The notes beneath the pieces are model-generated. The model searched no databases. It was given only the letters and a program-made list of their open reading frames with translations, and was not told the DNA's origin. Below, one piece after another: positions 44,006 through 52,789 of a DNA stretch of 64,000 bases. A program made the position numbers and the translations under genes. Origin of the DNA: Ancylobacter sp. IITR112 (GTDB lineage: Bacteria > Pseudomonadota > Alphaproteobacteria > Rhizobiales > Xanthobacteraceae); assembly GCF_041415945.1 (NCBI RefSeq), contig NZ_JBGCUS010000002.1:106539-170538 (forward strand), in the 5' to 3' direction. Numbering within the stretch: the stretch's first letter is position 1; every line of letters begins with the position of its first letter.

Positions 44006-44582
44006 TTACGTGAGCCGCTCTTCGCATTCCACCTTGATGTCCTGCGTCCGATCCCGCAGGCGAATTGTCAGGTTGATCCGAAACGGTCCACTACCGAGCA
44101 TTTCAAAGTAGTTGCCATGACTTTCGGCAGCGGCGAATCTGTATCTGACTAGAGGTCTCCTGGCTCCCGGCACGGCCAATTTTGGAGACGCGCGGCGAGA
44201 CGTCTGCGCCGGTGAGGCGGAGCCCAGTCCTGACGTCGAAGAGTGCAACAACGATATGGAATTCCGCGCGGGCGGCAGCCCGGCCGCCATGCATGGAATT
44301 CTCCGTGTGGCCTGGCGGATGACCGCGGATCAATTCCGCCGGCAGGATCCTGGGGGCATCGCCGCGACCCTGCTGTCGCCGCCAGGGGCCGCTGCTGCGG
44401 TGTGGACCGATCCAGAAAGCAGAAGGAGGCTCAGCGGCCACTTCGACACTCCCCGCTCGCATGGTCGTAAGCCCTCCCACCTCTGGCCAAAGCCCTACGG
44501 TGGCGTGCGAAGCACCGGCGGAGGTTCGCTCCGTTCCCAACCCGCCGCGATAGCAGGCCGCCGCAGCCAGAAAGGCTGACAC
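44006..44582 (-). pseudogene. Frameshifted small exported-type protein gene
   Basis: Two minus-strand frames together make one protein pattern. The first (from ~44350) reads RILPAELIRGHPPGHTENSMHGG and EFHIVVALFDVRTGLRLTGADVSPRVSKIGRAG; the second, one frame over, reads AAAESHGNYFEMLGSGPFRINLTIRL to a stop at 44006. The HxVVALFD ... NYF ... PxRI pattern is that of a small family of unnamed proteins in proteobacterial genomes, about 170 aa. The join falls near 44150-44170, so the gene has an indel. Its N-terminus beyond ~44350 is not clear. Confidence 0.5.
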
Positions 44583-44620
44583 TCAAGAGGAATTCACAAC
44601 GAGGGTCGGCAGAGGAAAGC

Positions 44621-44634
44621 TTGATCTGCGTTAA
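44621..44634 (+). promoter_or_regulatory. FNR/FixK-type site before the sigma factor (box I)
   Basis: TTGAT-CTGC-GTTAA, exact consensus, followed by AGAA. Centre about 105 bp before the ATG at 44733. Confidence 0.65.
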
Positions 44635-44732
44635 AGAACGTGGGTGGGCGCGGCCGTAACCTCAAGTCCTGTCACGTTCTGGTAGAGGCAACCTCAGAAG
44701 ACGTCTCAACCATTGAAAGAGTTGGCTAGACG

Positions 44733-45413
44733 ATGACCAATAAGCGTGAAGCGGATGCTCGGCATTCGGAAGCTGATGCGCAAGGTCAGGAAGCCGCGAA
44801 GCCAGCGGACGCGGCTGTACGACGAGCGCTTGTCGAGGCACGCGAAGAATTTCTGGTCTTTCTGCATCATCGGGTAGGCAGCCGGGACGAGGCCGAAGAG
44901 TTGTTGCAGCAGTTCTCGCTTCGGGCGCTCGAGCGCGCCTGGCAGTTGCGGGACGTCCGCACGGTTCGCGGTTGGCTCGGGCGCATTCTGGCGACCACCC
45001 TCGTCGATCACCAGCGACGCGCCGTCAGACGCCGTCGTCAGGAGGTCGACATGGGCCAGTCGGATGTGGAGAGCCTGCCGATCGAGCCGGATCGAGAAAC
45101 TGACGAGGCCGTCTGCAACTGCCTGCATAAGCTGCTACCGACGCTCAAGCCCGAATATGCCGATGTAGTCTGGCGCTCCGACATTCTTGGCGAGCCGCGT
45201 GATCGGATCGCCGCCAGCCTCGGCACCACACTCAACAACATCGCGGTCAGGCTCCACAGGGGGCGCCAGGCGCTCCGCAAGAGGCTCGAGGAAATGTGCC
45301 TGACCTGTCCGGTCCACGGCTTTCTCGATTGCCGGTGCGATGAGGCCGAGCGCATTCGCCAACAAGCTCGCGGTATCGGTGACGAAACCAAAGCGCCGCC
45401 CCAGGACGGATGA
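44733..45413 (+). CDS. ECF-type sigma factor with Cys-rich tail
   Basis: 226 aa. Region 2 (~30-105): RRALVEAREEFLVFLHHRVGSRDEAEELLQQFSLRALERAWQLRDVRTVRGWLGRI; region 4 (~125-185): LHKLLPTLKPEYADVVWRSDILGEPRDRIAASLGTTLNNIAVRLHRGRQALRKRLEE, a sigma-70 helix-turn-helix. After region 4 comes CLTCPVHGFLDCRCDEAERIRQQ, with C-x2-C-x2-H-x4-C-x-C, a possible zinc or redox site. No anti-sigma gene is adjacent. An exact FNR-type site lies upstream, so the factor is probably made in response to oxygen or redox state. The phaB remnant begins 16 bp after its stop. Confidence 0.85.
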   Translation: MTNKREADARHSEADAQGQEAAKPADAAVRRALVEAREEFLVFLHHRVGSRDEAEELLQQFSLRALERAWQLRDVRTVRGWLGRILATTLVDHQRRAVRRRRQEVDMGQSDVESLPIEPDRETDEAVCNCLHKLLPTLKPEYADVVWRSDILGEPRDRIAASLGTTLNNIAVRLHRGRQALRKRLEEMCLTCPVHGFLDCRCDEAERIRQQARGIGDETKAPPQDG

Positions 45414-45428
45414 ATGCAATGAACACAG

Positions 45429-45617
45429 ATGAATGCCATCGCACCCGGCTACATCGCAACGGATACGGTTGATGCCATGTCCAAAGATACTCTCGCAAAG
45501 ATCGAGGGGGGCAACGCCGACGAGGTCGCACGCATCGTCCGGTTCCTGGTGGGCGGGGAGGCAACGTTCGTCACGGGCTCGAAGGTCACCGCCAATGGCG
45601 GCCTGTTCATGGCATAG
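45429..45617 (+). pseudogene. phaB: phaB-like acetoacetyl-CoA reductase, C-terminal remnant
   Basis: 62 codons matching the end of a short-chain reductase: NAIAPGYIATDTVDAMSKDTLAKI ... DEVARIVRFLVGGEATFVTGSKVTANGGLFMA. The usual IPVGRLG segment in the middle is missing, and the N-terminal Rossmann fold and catalytic Tyr are absent. It sits directly before the thiolase gene, the normal phaB-phaA order, so a PHB synthesis operon once stood here. Confidence 0.82.
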
Positions 45618-46256
45618 CGCCACCGAAAATAGAAAGGACATCGACATGGCACAGTCGAACGTCGTGCTCTGCACCCCGGTGCGGACAGCCATCGGCACGT
45701 ATGGCGGAACGCTGAAGGACATAGCGGCACCCGATCTCGGGGCGGTGGTGATCAGGGAAATATTGTCGCGCGCGAAGATCGCAGATGGCGCGATCGGCGC
45801 CGTGGTGATGGGACAGGTCGTCCAGGCCGGCGCCAAGATGAACCCCGCGCGGCAGGCGGCCATCAAGGCCGGCATTCCGGTCGGAGTTCCGGCGATGACC
45901 ATAAACCGGGTGTGTGGCTCGGGTGCACAAGCGATCGCGACCGCTGCGCAGGAGATCATGCTCGGCCTCGCCGAGAGTGCCATCGCCGGTGGCATGGAGA
46001 ACATGGACCAATCGCCCTACCTGATGTCCGGCGGACGGTGGGGCTACCGCATGGGCGATGCCCAGATCTACGACAGCATGCTGCGCGACGGCCTCAACGA
46101 CGCCTTTTCCGATCACCACTCGGGCTTGGTAACCGAGGGTCTCGTCAGCAAGTTCCAGGTGACGCGCGAGGCGCAGGACCGCTGGGCGGAGCGGACGTGA
46201 CCTGAGACCCTTTTCTCCTCCGGTCTGAGGGAGAGTCCTGGGTTTGATTTCTGGCC

Positions 46257-47096
46257 TTAGGCGGCCTGTTTTTCCAGCGAGGATTTGAGGGCGAACTCGG
46301 CGGGCGTGATGTTGCCGAGGGCCGAGTGGGGTCGATACCGGTTGTAGTCCTCCTTCCATGAGGTGATGGTGCTGCGGGCCTCGACGAGCGTCGAGAACAG
46401 CGTGTCGTTGAGGCACTCGTCCCGGAAGCGTCCGTTGAAGCTCTCGACGAAGGCATTCTGCGTCGGCTTGCCGGGGGCGATGTAGTGCCACTCGACGCCG
46501 GTCTCCTGGCACCAGCGCAGGATCGCCATCGAGGTGAACTCGGTGCCGTTGTCGGACACGATCGTATCCGGCCGGCCGCGCAGGCGAATGACATCATCCA
46601 GTTCGCGAGCCACGCGCAGGCCCGAGAGCGAGGTGTCGGCGACGAGCGCGAGGCACTCGCGCGTGTAGTCGTCGACGATGGCGAGCACCCTGAAGCGGCG
46701 ACCGTCCGTGATCGTGTCGGAGAGAAAATCGAGGCTCCAGCGCGCATTGGCCCGATCAGGCACCAGCATGGGCCTGCGCGTGCCCAGTGCCCGTTTGCGG
46801 CCGCCACGCCGGCGCACCTGTAACTTCTCCTCGCGATAGAGCCGCCGCAGCTTCTTCTGGTTCATCACGATGCCCTGGCGGTCCAGCATGATGTGGATCC
46901 TGCGGTAGCCGAACCGCCGGCGCTCTCCTGCCACGGCCTTCATCGCCTCGCGCAACAGGGCATCGTCCGGCCGGGTGCTCGTGTAGCGCACCGTCGAGCG
47001 GTCGATCGTCAAGGCCAGGCACGCCCGACGCTGGCTCACCGCATGCACCGTGCAGGCATGAGCCACCGCCTTCCGCTTCGCATCGGGCGTCACCAT
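46257..47096 (-). CDS. IS3-family transposase OrfB
   Basis: 279 aa integrase with DDE residues in [21 protein letters not shown] and [14 protein letters not shown]. The ATG at 47096 lies in an A7-TGG slip site, so an OrfAB fusion by -1 frameshift is likely. Confidence 0.9.
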   Translation of the reverse strand: MVTPDAKRKAVAHACTVHAVSQRRACLALTIDRSTVRYTSTRPDDALLREAMKAVAGERRRFGYRRIHIMLDRQGIVMNQKKLRRLYREEKLQVRRRGGRKRALGTRRPMLVPDRANARWSLDFLSDTITDGRRFRVLAIVDDYTRECLALVADTSLSGLRVARELDDVIRLRGRPDTIVSDNGTEFTSMAILRWCQETGVEWHYIAPGKPTQNAFVESFNGRFRDECLNDTLFSTLVEARSTITSWKEDYNRYRPHSALGNITPAEFALKSSLEKQAA

Positions 47097-47356
47097 TTTT
47101 TTGCGGCGACATCCTTCAGGATCGCGTTGTCGAGCATCTGTTCGGCCAGCAGCTTCTTGAGGCGGGCGTTCTCATCCTCGAGGGTCTTCAGCCGGCGCGC
47201 ATCCGACACGTCCATCCCGCCATACTTCGCCTTGAACTTGTAGAAGGTCGCCGAGGAGATGCCGTGCTTGCGGCAGACATCCGCCGTCGCAGCTCCAGCC
47301 TCCTGCTCCTTCAGCATCCCGATAATCTGCTCTTCCGTGAATCGTGAGGGGCGCAT
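47090..47356 (-). CDS. IS3-family transposase OrfA
   Basis: 88 aa from Met 47356 ([21 protein letters not shown]), helix-turn-helix with [22 protein letters not shown] then a coiled coil ([20 protein letters not shown]). Ends in VAAKKW at the A7 slip site shared with orfB. Confidence 0.88.
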   Translation of the reverse strand: MRPSRFTEEQIIGMLKEQEAGAATADVCRKHGISSATFYKFKAKYGGMDVSDARRLKTLEDENARLKKLLAEQMLDNAILKDVAAKKW

Positions 47357-48143
47357 CGTCCGTCTCCGTGAGTGACGGACTCTACTCAAATCTGGAGGAA
47401 GATCAGGGTCTCAGGTCAGACGCAGCAACGCTTTGGCGCGGCTCAGGCGGCCGGCAAGTTCAATGCCGAGATCGCGCCGATCGAAATCGCCGGCCGCAAG
47501 GGACCGACGATCTTCGACAAAGACGAGCACAACCGCCCGGACGCGACGCTGGAGTCACTGGCCAAGTTAAAGCCGGCCTTCCGCAAGGATGGGACCATTA
47601 CCGCCGGCAATGCACCGGGCCTCAACAGTGGCGCCGCGGGGGTGATCGTCGCGGATGCCCGCTGGGCCGAGAAGCACGGCCAGACGCCGATGGCCCGTCT
47701 TGTGGCCTTCGGGGTCGGCGCGGTAGAACCCGACCTGTTCGGTCTCGGGCCGGTTCCCGCGGTTCGGCAGGCCCTGGATCGCGCTGGCTGGAAGCTCGGC
47801 GACGTCGAGCGCGTGGAAATCAACGAGGCCTTCGCGGCGATTGTCCTAGCACTCATCGGGGAGCTCGGACTCCCGGAGGACATTGTCAATGTCGAGGGCG
47901 GCGCCATCGCGCATGGCCATCCGATTGGTGCGACAGGGGCCGTTCTGACGACCCGCCTCCTTCACGCGATGCAGCGGGACGGTCTCCGCCGCGGATTGGT
48001 GACGCTGTGCATCGGGGGCGGTCAGGGGATCGCGTTGGCGCTTGAGACTCTCCACTGACCGCGAGAGCTTAAAAAGCGACCCGTTACAGTAAATCGAACG
48101 CCGCATTCCTGAAACGGCAACCAAAACAATGACGGAGAGAGAA

Positions 48144-48596
48144 ATGGCCACGAAGAATGAGGCGCCAGTTGGTTTCAATCGCTTGAACGCGGTATTCGCA
48201 TGGTGGGGACTGTCGGGCGCTGACAATACCGGTAAGCTCGACGGTCAGTTCAAACGGTTTCAGGCATTCGCGTCTGATCTGCAGAAGGCTTATGGCGAGA
48301 CATACAGCGCTCAGATGAGCTCTCTCCTTGGCGCCAATGAGCGTATCGGACGCTCGCTTCTGGAATTCGTTCGCTGCAGGCGGCCGCAGGACGTGGTCGC
48401 TGCAGAATCGAGCGTCATGGCGGCGATCCTGGAAGAGACGTCGCTGCAGACGAAGACCTGGCTCGAGCTCTCGCAGAAGGTCCAGGAATGCTGTGCAAAC
48501 ATGGCGCGAGAGTCCGCAAGCGAGATTAGTCAGTGGGAAAATGAAACCCTGATGTCAGAGGCAGTGTCAAGGCATCTTAGCCGCACATTGGGTTGA
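48144..48596 (+). CDS. Phasin-like protein
   Basis: 150 aa from ATG 48144, preceded by GGAGAGA; a Met at 48129 is less likely. Helical, no Cys clusters or signal. The pattern of a hydrophobic N-terminal helix (FNRLNAVFAWWGLSG) followed by amphipathic helices (FQAFASDLQKAYGETYSAQMSSLLGANERIG, VMAAILEETSLQTKTWLELSQK) fits the phasin family that coats PHB granules. Placed between phaA and a PhaC-like gene, which supports the call; the similarity is by pattern. Confidence 0.65.
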   Translation: MATKNEAPVGFNRLNAVFAWWGLSGADNTGKLDGQFKRFQAFASDLQKAYGETYSAQMSSLLGANERIGRSLLEFVRCRRPQDVVAAESSVMAAILEETSLQTKTWLELSQKVQECCANMARESASEISQWENETLMSEAVSRHLSRTLG

Positions 48597-48692
48597 AGAG
48601 CGGTCCCTGGGGTCTTGTCGAGACTTTGCTGAACAGCCGGCAGGGCAGCCTGATTTCTGGCCGCTGTTCAACGTCCTCGCCCAAAAGACCGG

Positions 48693-50525
48693 ATGATGGA
48701 GATGGTGATGCCCGAAGCAAGATCGGATTCCGCGCTGATTGACCAGCCGAAGGGGTCGCCGGGGCGGCAAATTGCTGATCGGTGGGATATCGTGGCGCCC
48801 TCTCCGGTGAAGAGCCTGGAGCCGGCCGTTGCGGCGAATCCGGCCGGACCGACGATCAACATCAATGATCCCTTCGCTTATCAGCGGGATGTCTTCGAAC
48901 GGTCGATTCTGTTTTGGGATACGCTGCGCCGGCGCGCCAACAACATGATCGCGCATGAGCGGACTGGGAAACCGCCGCTTCTCGACTTCGACTATGAGAC
49001 GCTGGTCGATGCCCGGCACTTCGAGCGGCCCGTCAACTACGCTCTCCTGCGGATTACTCGGATCGGCGACGATTGCATCGAGGATTGTGTCGATCCGGCG
49101 AAGCCGCCCGTCGTCATCCTCGACCCCAGAGCCGGCCATGGCCCCGGCATCGGCGGCTTCAAGCGCGACTCTGAGATTGGGATCGCCATGCACGAGGGCT
49201 ATCCGGTCTATTTCGTTTCCTTCTTTCCTGAACCCTGCGCGGGTCAGACCCTGGCCGATGTGCTGCATGCGCTCGGCCGCTTCGTCGAGGACGTGGTCAA
49301 ACGCCACCCCAGCAAGCCTCCCGTGCTCTATGGCAATTGTCAGGCCGGCTGGGCAATCACCTTGCTCTCGGCGGATTGCGAAGGCCTAGTCGGGCCAGCC
49401 GTGCTCAACGGTTCTCCACTCTCTTATTGGGCGGGGGAATCGGGCGTCAATCCGATGCGGATCGCTGGCGGGCTGCTCGGTGGCGTCTGGGCCACCCACC
49501 TCCTTGCCGATCTTAATGACGGGCGCCTGGACGGAGCGTGGCTCGCCTTTAATTTCGAGAACCTTCAGCCCGAAGCCGTATGGAAGAAATACGCCAACCT
49601 GTTCACGCATGTCGACACGGAACGCGAGCGCTTCCTCGAGTTCGAGCGGTGGTGGAACGGCTTCTACTTCCTCAGCCGGGAAGAGATCGTTGCCATCGTC
49701 GAGAACCTCTTCATCGGCAATCGACTCGAGGAGGGCAAAATGCGGATCTGCGACGGGTGTGTCGCCGACCTTCGGCGCATTCGTAATCCGCTGGTGATCT
49801 TCGCTTCCTACGGCGACAACATCACCCCGCCGCACCAGGCGCTCGGCTGGATCCCAGTGGTGTACAGCGATACCGACGATCTAAAGGCTGCCGGTCAGCG
49901 CATCATCTATCTGACGAACCCCCATGCCGGCCATCTCGGCATTTTCGTGTCTGCCAAGGTGGCGAGGTTCGAACATCGCGCGATCCTCGAAAGCCTTGGC
50001 GAGATCGAGACCCTCGCTCCCGGCCTCTACGAGATGAAGATCGACAATCCGAGCGGAGATCCGGACTGCCGCAAGTCGGAATACTCGGTCCGGTTCGAAG
50101 AGCGGCGTGTCGAAAATCTACGGTTCGAGACGCCCCACGCGGAGTTCGAGCAGGTTCGGCACCTATCGGAGGTGAACGAGCAATTCTACAAGACCATGGT
50201 CAGCCCGTTCGTTCGCGGGGCCTCCAATCCCTGGACGGCGGCAACGCTCGAATGGCTCCATCCCATGCGCACGAGCCGCTACCTGCTGTCGGAGTCTTTC
50301 AGTCCATGGATGCATGGCGTCGCTGCACTCGCGCGCCTGATCGAGCAGCACCGCCAGCCGCTGCCCGAGAATGATGGCAATCTGCGTCGTGAGCGGGAGG
50401 CGATTGACCGTGTCTCCGAAGCGATTGAAAACGGCCGCAAACAACGCGACACGGCGGAAGAGGGGGTCTTCGAAGCGTTTTACCATCGGCCAGCCTCAGC
50501 GCGGCCATCGACGCCACCGGCTTGA
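48693..50525 (+). CDS. DUF3141 / PHA synthase-like protein
   Basis: 610 aa, alpha/beta-hydrolase fold related to poly(3-hydroxyalkanoate) synthases. The nucleophile elbow is YGNCQAGW (Cys in G-x-C-x-A-G, as in PhaC), with conserved PVVILDPRAGHGPGIGGFK before it and ITPPHQALGW / NPHAGHLGIF as candidate Asp and His regions. It may polymerise hydroxyacyl-CoA or act as an esterase. The C-terminal ~150 residues typical of DUF3141 proteins are missing; after EEGVFEAF it ends in a Pro/Ser/Ala-rich tail. So it is probably shortened. Start at 48693 (MMEMVMPEARS); no FNR-type site before it. Confidence 0.75.
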   Translation: MMEMVMPEARSDSALIDQPKGSPGRQIADRWDIVAPSPVKSLEPAVAANPAGPTININDPFAYQRDVFERSILFWDTLRRRANNMIAHERTGKPPLLDFDYETLVDARHFERPVNYALLRITRIGDDCIEDCVDPAKPPVVILDPRAGHGPGIGGFKRDSEIGIAMHEGYPVYFVSFFPEPCAGQTLADVLHALGRFVEDVVKRHPSKPPVLYGNCQAGWAITLLSADCEGLVGPAVLNGSPLSYWAGESGVNPMRIAGGLLGGVWATHLLADLNDGRLDGAWLAFNFENLQPEAVWKKYANLFTHVDTERERFLEFERWWNGFYFLSREEIVAIVENLFIGNRLEEGKMRICDGCVADLRRIRNPLVIFASYGDNITPPHQALGWIPVVYSDTDDLKAAGQRIIYLTNPHAGHLGIFVSAKVARFEHRAILESLGEIETLAPGLYEMKIDNPSGDPDCRKSEYSVRFEERRVENLRFETPHAEFEQVRHLSEVNEQFYKTMVSPFVRGASNPWTAATLEWLHPMRTSRYLLSESFSPWMHGVAALARLIEQHRQPLPENDGNLRREREAIDRVSEAIENGRKQRDTAEEGVFEAFYHRPASARPSTPPA

Positions 50526-51072
50526 CACCATCGTCGTTCGCCGAAGCAAGTTGGTGCGATTGAGCATTCGGCGAGAGGAGATGGCGCCGGGGTCCGAAAG
50601 GGCCACCTTCGCTGACGTCACCAAAAGCAGGAGTTGCAAACCGGAGAGACGTTTCGCGTCGAGATCATGCCGGACAAGCCCGGCAAATTCGGCCGCGCGG
50701 TGGGGATGTTCAAGGGGAGCGTCATCGTGGCTTAAAATCGCATTTTGGGCGCAGGCGCGGTGGGTGAGGCCGCAGCCAAAGGGTCGGTGGCGACAGAAAA
50801 TCAGCGGTTGTGTTTGCGCGACAATGGAGCCGAACGAGTGGGACGCGCCAGCACGAAGCAGCGCTCGGATCGGCGCCTCTGCGCGCTCCATTCAATAGTG
50901 TCTCTGCGATCACCCATCAGCGGATCCAGGACATCACAAGTTGTGGATCAAGCCCTGCTACGTCGACAAGTTTGTCCGGATCGAGGATTCGGAGCCGTCG
51001 ATAGTGGAATTCCAAGATCCTATCCTTTCGCAGATCCCTCAGCACCCGATTGTGACGTTGCCCCCAACTTCT
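50526..51072. other. Region of gene fragments before the third IS
   Basis: No intact gene. A piece near 50625-50735 reads LQTGETFRVEIMPDKPGKFG then RAVGMFKGSVIVA to a stop, like the end of a protein I cannot name. Another, near 50920-51070, reads HKLWIKPCYVDKFVRIEDS and SIVEFQDPILSQIPQHPIV and runs into the IS. Both look like genes cut by rearrangement. Confidence 0.4.
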
Positions 51073-52000
51073 ATCCAACTGTGAGTTCGTTCTGGCGGTT
51101 GGATTTGCCCTCTCGGGCGTGGGGAGCGGCGGGGGCAGACGCGGAGCCGTTCATGATGCGGAGCGTCTGATCCCGCCGCGGATGGAATGTTGAGGCGAAG
51201 GCCGTTGGCGTCTGCCATCCGAGCTTCGAGTGCGGCCGGGCGGTGTTATAGTCGAGCTGCCACCGGGCGAGAGCGGCTCTGGCGTGAGACAGGCTGGAGA
51301 ACAGCGTCTCGTTCAACAGCTCGTCCCGAAGGCGCCCGTTGAAGCTCTCGATGAAGCCGTTCTGCATCGGCTTACCCGGCGCGATGTAGTGCCACTCGAC
51401 CCGAGCTGTGTCGGCCCAGCCCAGAATGGCATTGGAGGTGAACTCGCTGCCATTGTCACTGACGATCATCTTCGGCCGGCCGCGCTCTGCCAGCAGCCGA
51501 TCGAGTTCGCGAGCGACCCGGACCCCGGACAGCGACGTGTCCGCCACCAGTGCCAGGCATTCGCGGGTACAGTCGTCCACGATGGCCAGCATCCGGAAGC
51601 GCCGGCCATCGGTCATCTGGTCGGCAACGAAGTCGAGCGACCAGCGCTCGTTCGGTCGCATCGGGATCATCATCGGCGCCCGTGTCCCGATCGCCCGCTT
51701 GCGACCGCCTCGCCGGCGGACCATCAGCCGTTCCTCACGGTAGAGCCGGAACAGCCGCTTGTGGTTGACCCGGAAGCCCTCCCGCCTGAGCAGGACGTGG
51801 AGACGCCGGTACCCGAACCGCCGTCGCTCCTGGGCGATGGCCTTCATGCGCTCACGCAGCGAGGCGTCATTCCCGCGCGTGGCTCTGTATCTCATGGTCA
51901 TGCGGCAGAAGCCGGTGGCTTTACACGCCCGCCGTTCGCTCATCCCATGGGCTTCCATGAGGTGGGAGACAGCTCTGCGCCTGGCAGCGGACGTCACCAC
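51071..52000 (-). CDS. IS3-family transposase OrfB
   Basis: 309 aa. DDE motifs in [21 protein letters not shown] and [14 protein letters not shown]. Its C-terminus runs through the terminal repeat and the stop TAG is at 51071-51073, at the IS border. Longer at the end than usual for this group by about 20 residues. Confidence 0.88.
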   Translation of the reverse strand: MVTSAARRRAVSHLMEAHGMSERRACKATGFCRMTMRYRATRGNDASLRERMKAIAQERRRFGYRRLHVLLRREGFRVNHKRLFRLYREERLMVRRRGGRKRAIGTRAPMMIPMRPNERWSLDFVADQMTDGRRFRMLAIVDDCTRECLALVADTSLSGVRVARELDRLLAERGRPKMIVSDNGSEFTSNAILGWADTARVEWHYIAPGKPMQNGFIESFNGRLRDELLNETLFSSLSHARAALARWQLDYNTARPHSKLGWQTPTAFASTFHPRRDQTLRIMNGSASAPAAPHAREGKSNRQNELTVG

Positions 52001-52303
52001 TTCTTTCCCAGGAGATCCTTCAGCGCGACGTTATCCAGCATGGCGTCGGCGAGCATGCGCTTCAGCTTGGCGTTCTCGTCCTCGAGCGCTCGCAGCCGTT
52101 TGGCCTCCGACACGTCCATCCCGCCGAAACGGGCCTTCCATTTGTAGATGCTGGCGTCGCTGACCCCGTGCTTGCGACACAGGTCCGAGACCGGCACCCC
52201 GGCCTCGTGCTCCTTCAGGATGCCGATGATCTGCTCTTCCGTGAAGCGGCTGCGCCTCATGTCCTGGTCCTCTCAATGGGCCAGAACGAACTTCAAACTG
52301 GAT
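51073..52303 (-). mobile_element. IS3-family insertion sequence, third copy, no clear target duplication
   Basis: Ends share AGTTCGTTCTGGC (left at 51084-51096; complement at 52280-52292) and an outer ATCCA on each side (51073-51077 and 52299-52303). No matching direct repeat flanks them, unlike the other two IS elements here, so this copy may mark a deletion or rearrangement. orfA and orfB are intact. It divides the metabolic island from the mobile-element cargo to the right. Confidence 0.78.
51994..52260 (-). CDS. IS3-family transposase OrfA
   Basis: 88 aa helix-turn-helix protein ([43 protein letters not shown]) with a C-terminal coiled coil and LLGKKW at the overlap with orfB. Very similar to the OrfA at 47090-47356, but not identical. 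Confidence 0.88.
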   Translation of the reverse strand: MRRSRFTEEQIIGILKEHEAGVPVSDLCRKHGVSDASIYKWKARFGGMDVSEAKRLRALEDENAKLKRMLADAMLDNVALKDLLGKKW

Positions 52304-52494
52304 TAGAGATGAGGGGCAACGTCACCTGGCACAAGCGACGGCTCTCGCCACGAAGCTCAAGCTGATCTGAGCGGTCCGTCAGTACGAAGGCACCGCCGGG
52401 ATATGTCCCAGTATGTCGAAGTAGTGGAAAGGAGTGCCTGCTACGCGCGCATGCCGAATCATTCCGGTGACATAGGCGGTGTGGTGGGGCCACA

Positions 52495-52650
52495 ATGTCG
52501 CAACCGGCAACGGGCGGCCCCTTGCACGAAGACGTCGACGAGATCGCCGAAACGGCCGCCTGGCTGTGCTCACCGAGTGCGAGCTTCGTCACGGCGGGCC
52601 AGACAGTGCTCGTCGATGGCGGCTACACGATCGCTGGCAACCGGGTATGA
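52495..52650 (+). pseudogene. Short-chain dehydrogenase, C-terminal remnant
   Basis: 51 codons from ATG 52495: DEIAETAAWLCSPSASFVTA, then GQTVLVDGGYTIAG, the usual end of SDR enzymes (ASFVTGQ-like and VDGGYT motifs). The Rossmann fold and catalytic Tyr/Lys are missing. The piece starts ~190 bp from the IS edge. On the other strand, 52379-52490 holds another possible gene end (HYFDILGHIPAVPSY), which I cannot identify. Confidence 0.65.
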
Positions 52651-52789
52651 AGCAAAACACTCCACGACGAGTTGAGGCGTCCGATGTTTGCCTCCGGTCT
52701 GTCTCTCCTTTGTCGCCTTAGCGGATGAGCCGCGTCTCGCGAGGGAATTCGGTAGCAAGGGCGCTCCCAGGGTCTGAATTGTCCTGGCG

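Larger units (their letters stand above)
46198..47418 (-). mobile_element. IS3-family insertion sequence inside phaA (1221 bp)
   Basis: Ends TGACCTGAGACCC at 46198-46210 and the complement GGGTCTCAGGTCA at 47406-47418. Direct repeats GACG flank it (46194-46197 and 47419-47422). Contents: orfA and orfB on the minus strand, overlapping with an A7 run for frameshifting. Complete and, with an intact target duplication, fairly recent. Confidence 0.93.
45646..48058 (+). pseudogene. phaA: Acetyl-CoA acetyltransferase (phaA) split by an IS
   Basis: The gene begins at ATG 45646 (MAQSNVVLCTPVRTAIG) and is interrupted after codon 184 by the element at 46198-47418. Removing it and one GACG duplicate joins ...DRWAERT to QQRFGAAQAAGKF... 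in frame, giving a 395-aa thiolase, the normal length. Motifs intact: NRVCGSGAQA (nucleophile Cys), NEAFAAI, GGAIAHGHPIGATGA, LCIGGGQG. The enzyme condenses two acetyl-CoA to acetoacetyl-CoA, the first step of PHB synthesis; here it must be inactive, since the reading frame stops at the IS edge. Confidence 0.92.

Noticed and set aside
44325..44345. GATCAA next to a GACC half as an FNR-type site
   Set aside because: Spacing is off by one and it lies inside the decayed gene.
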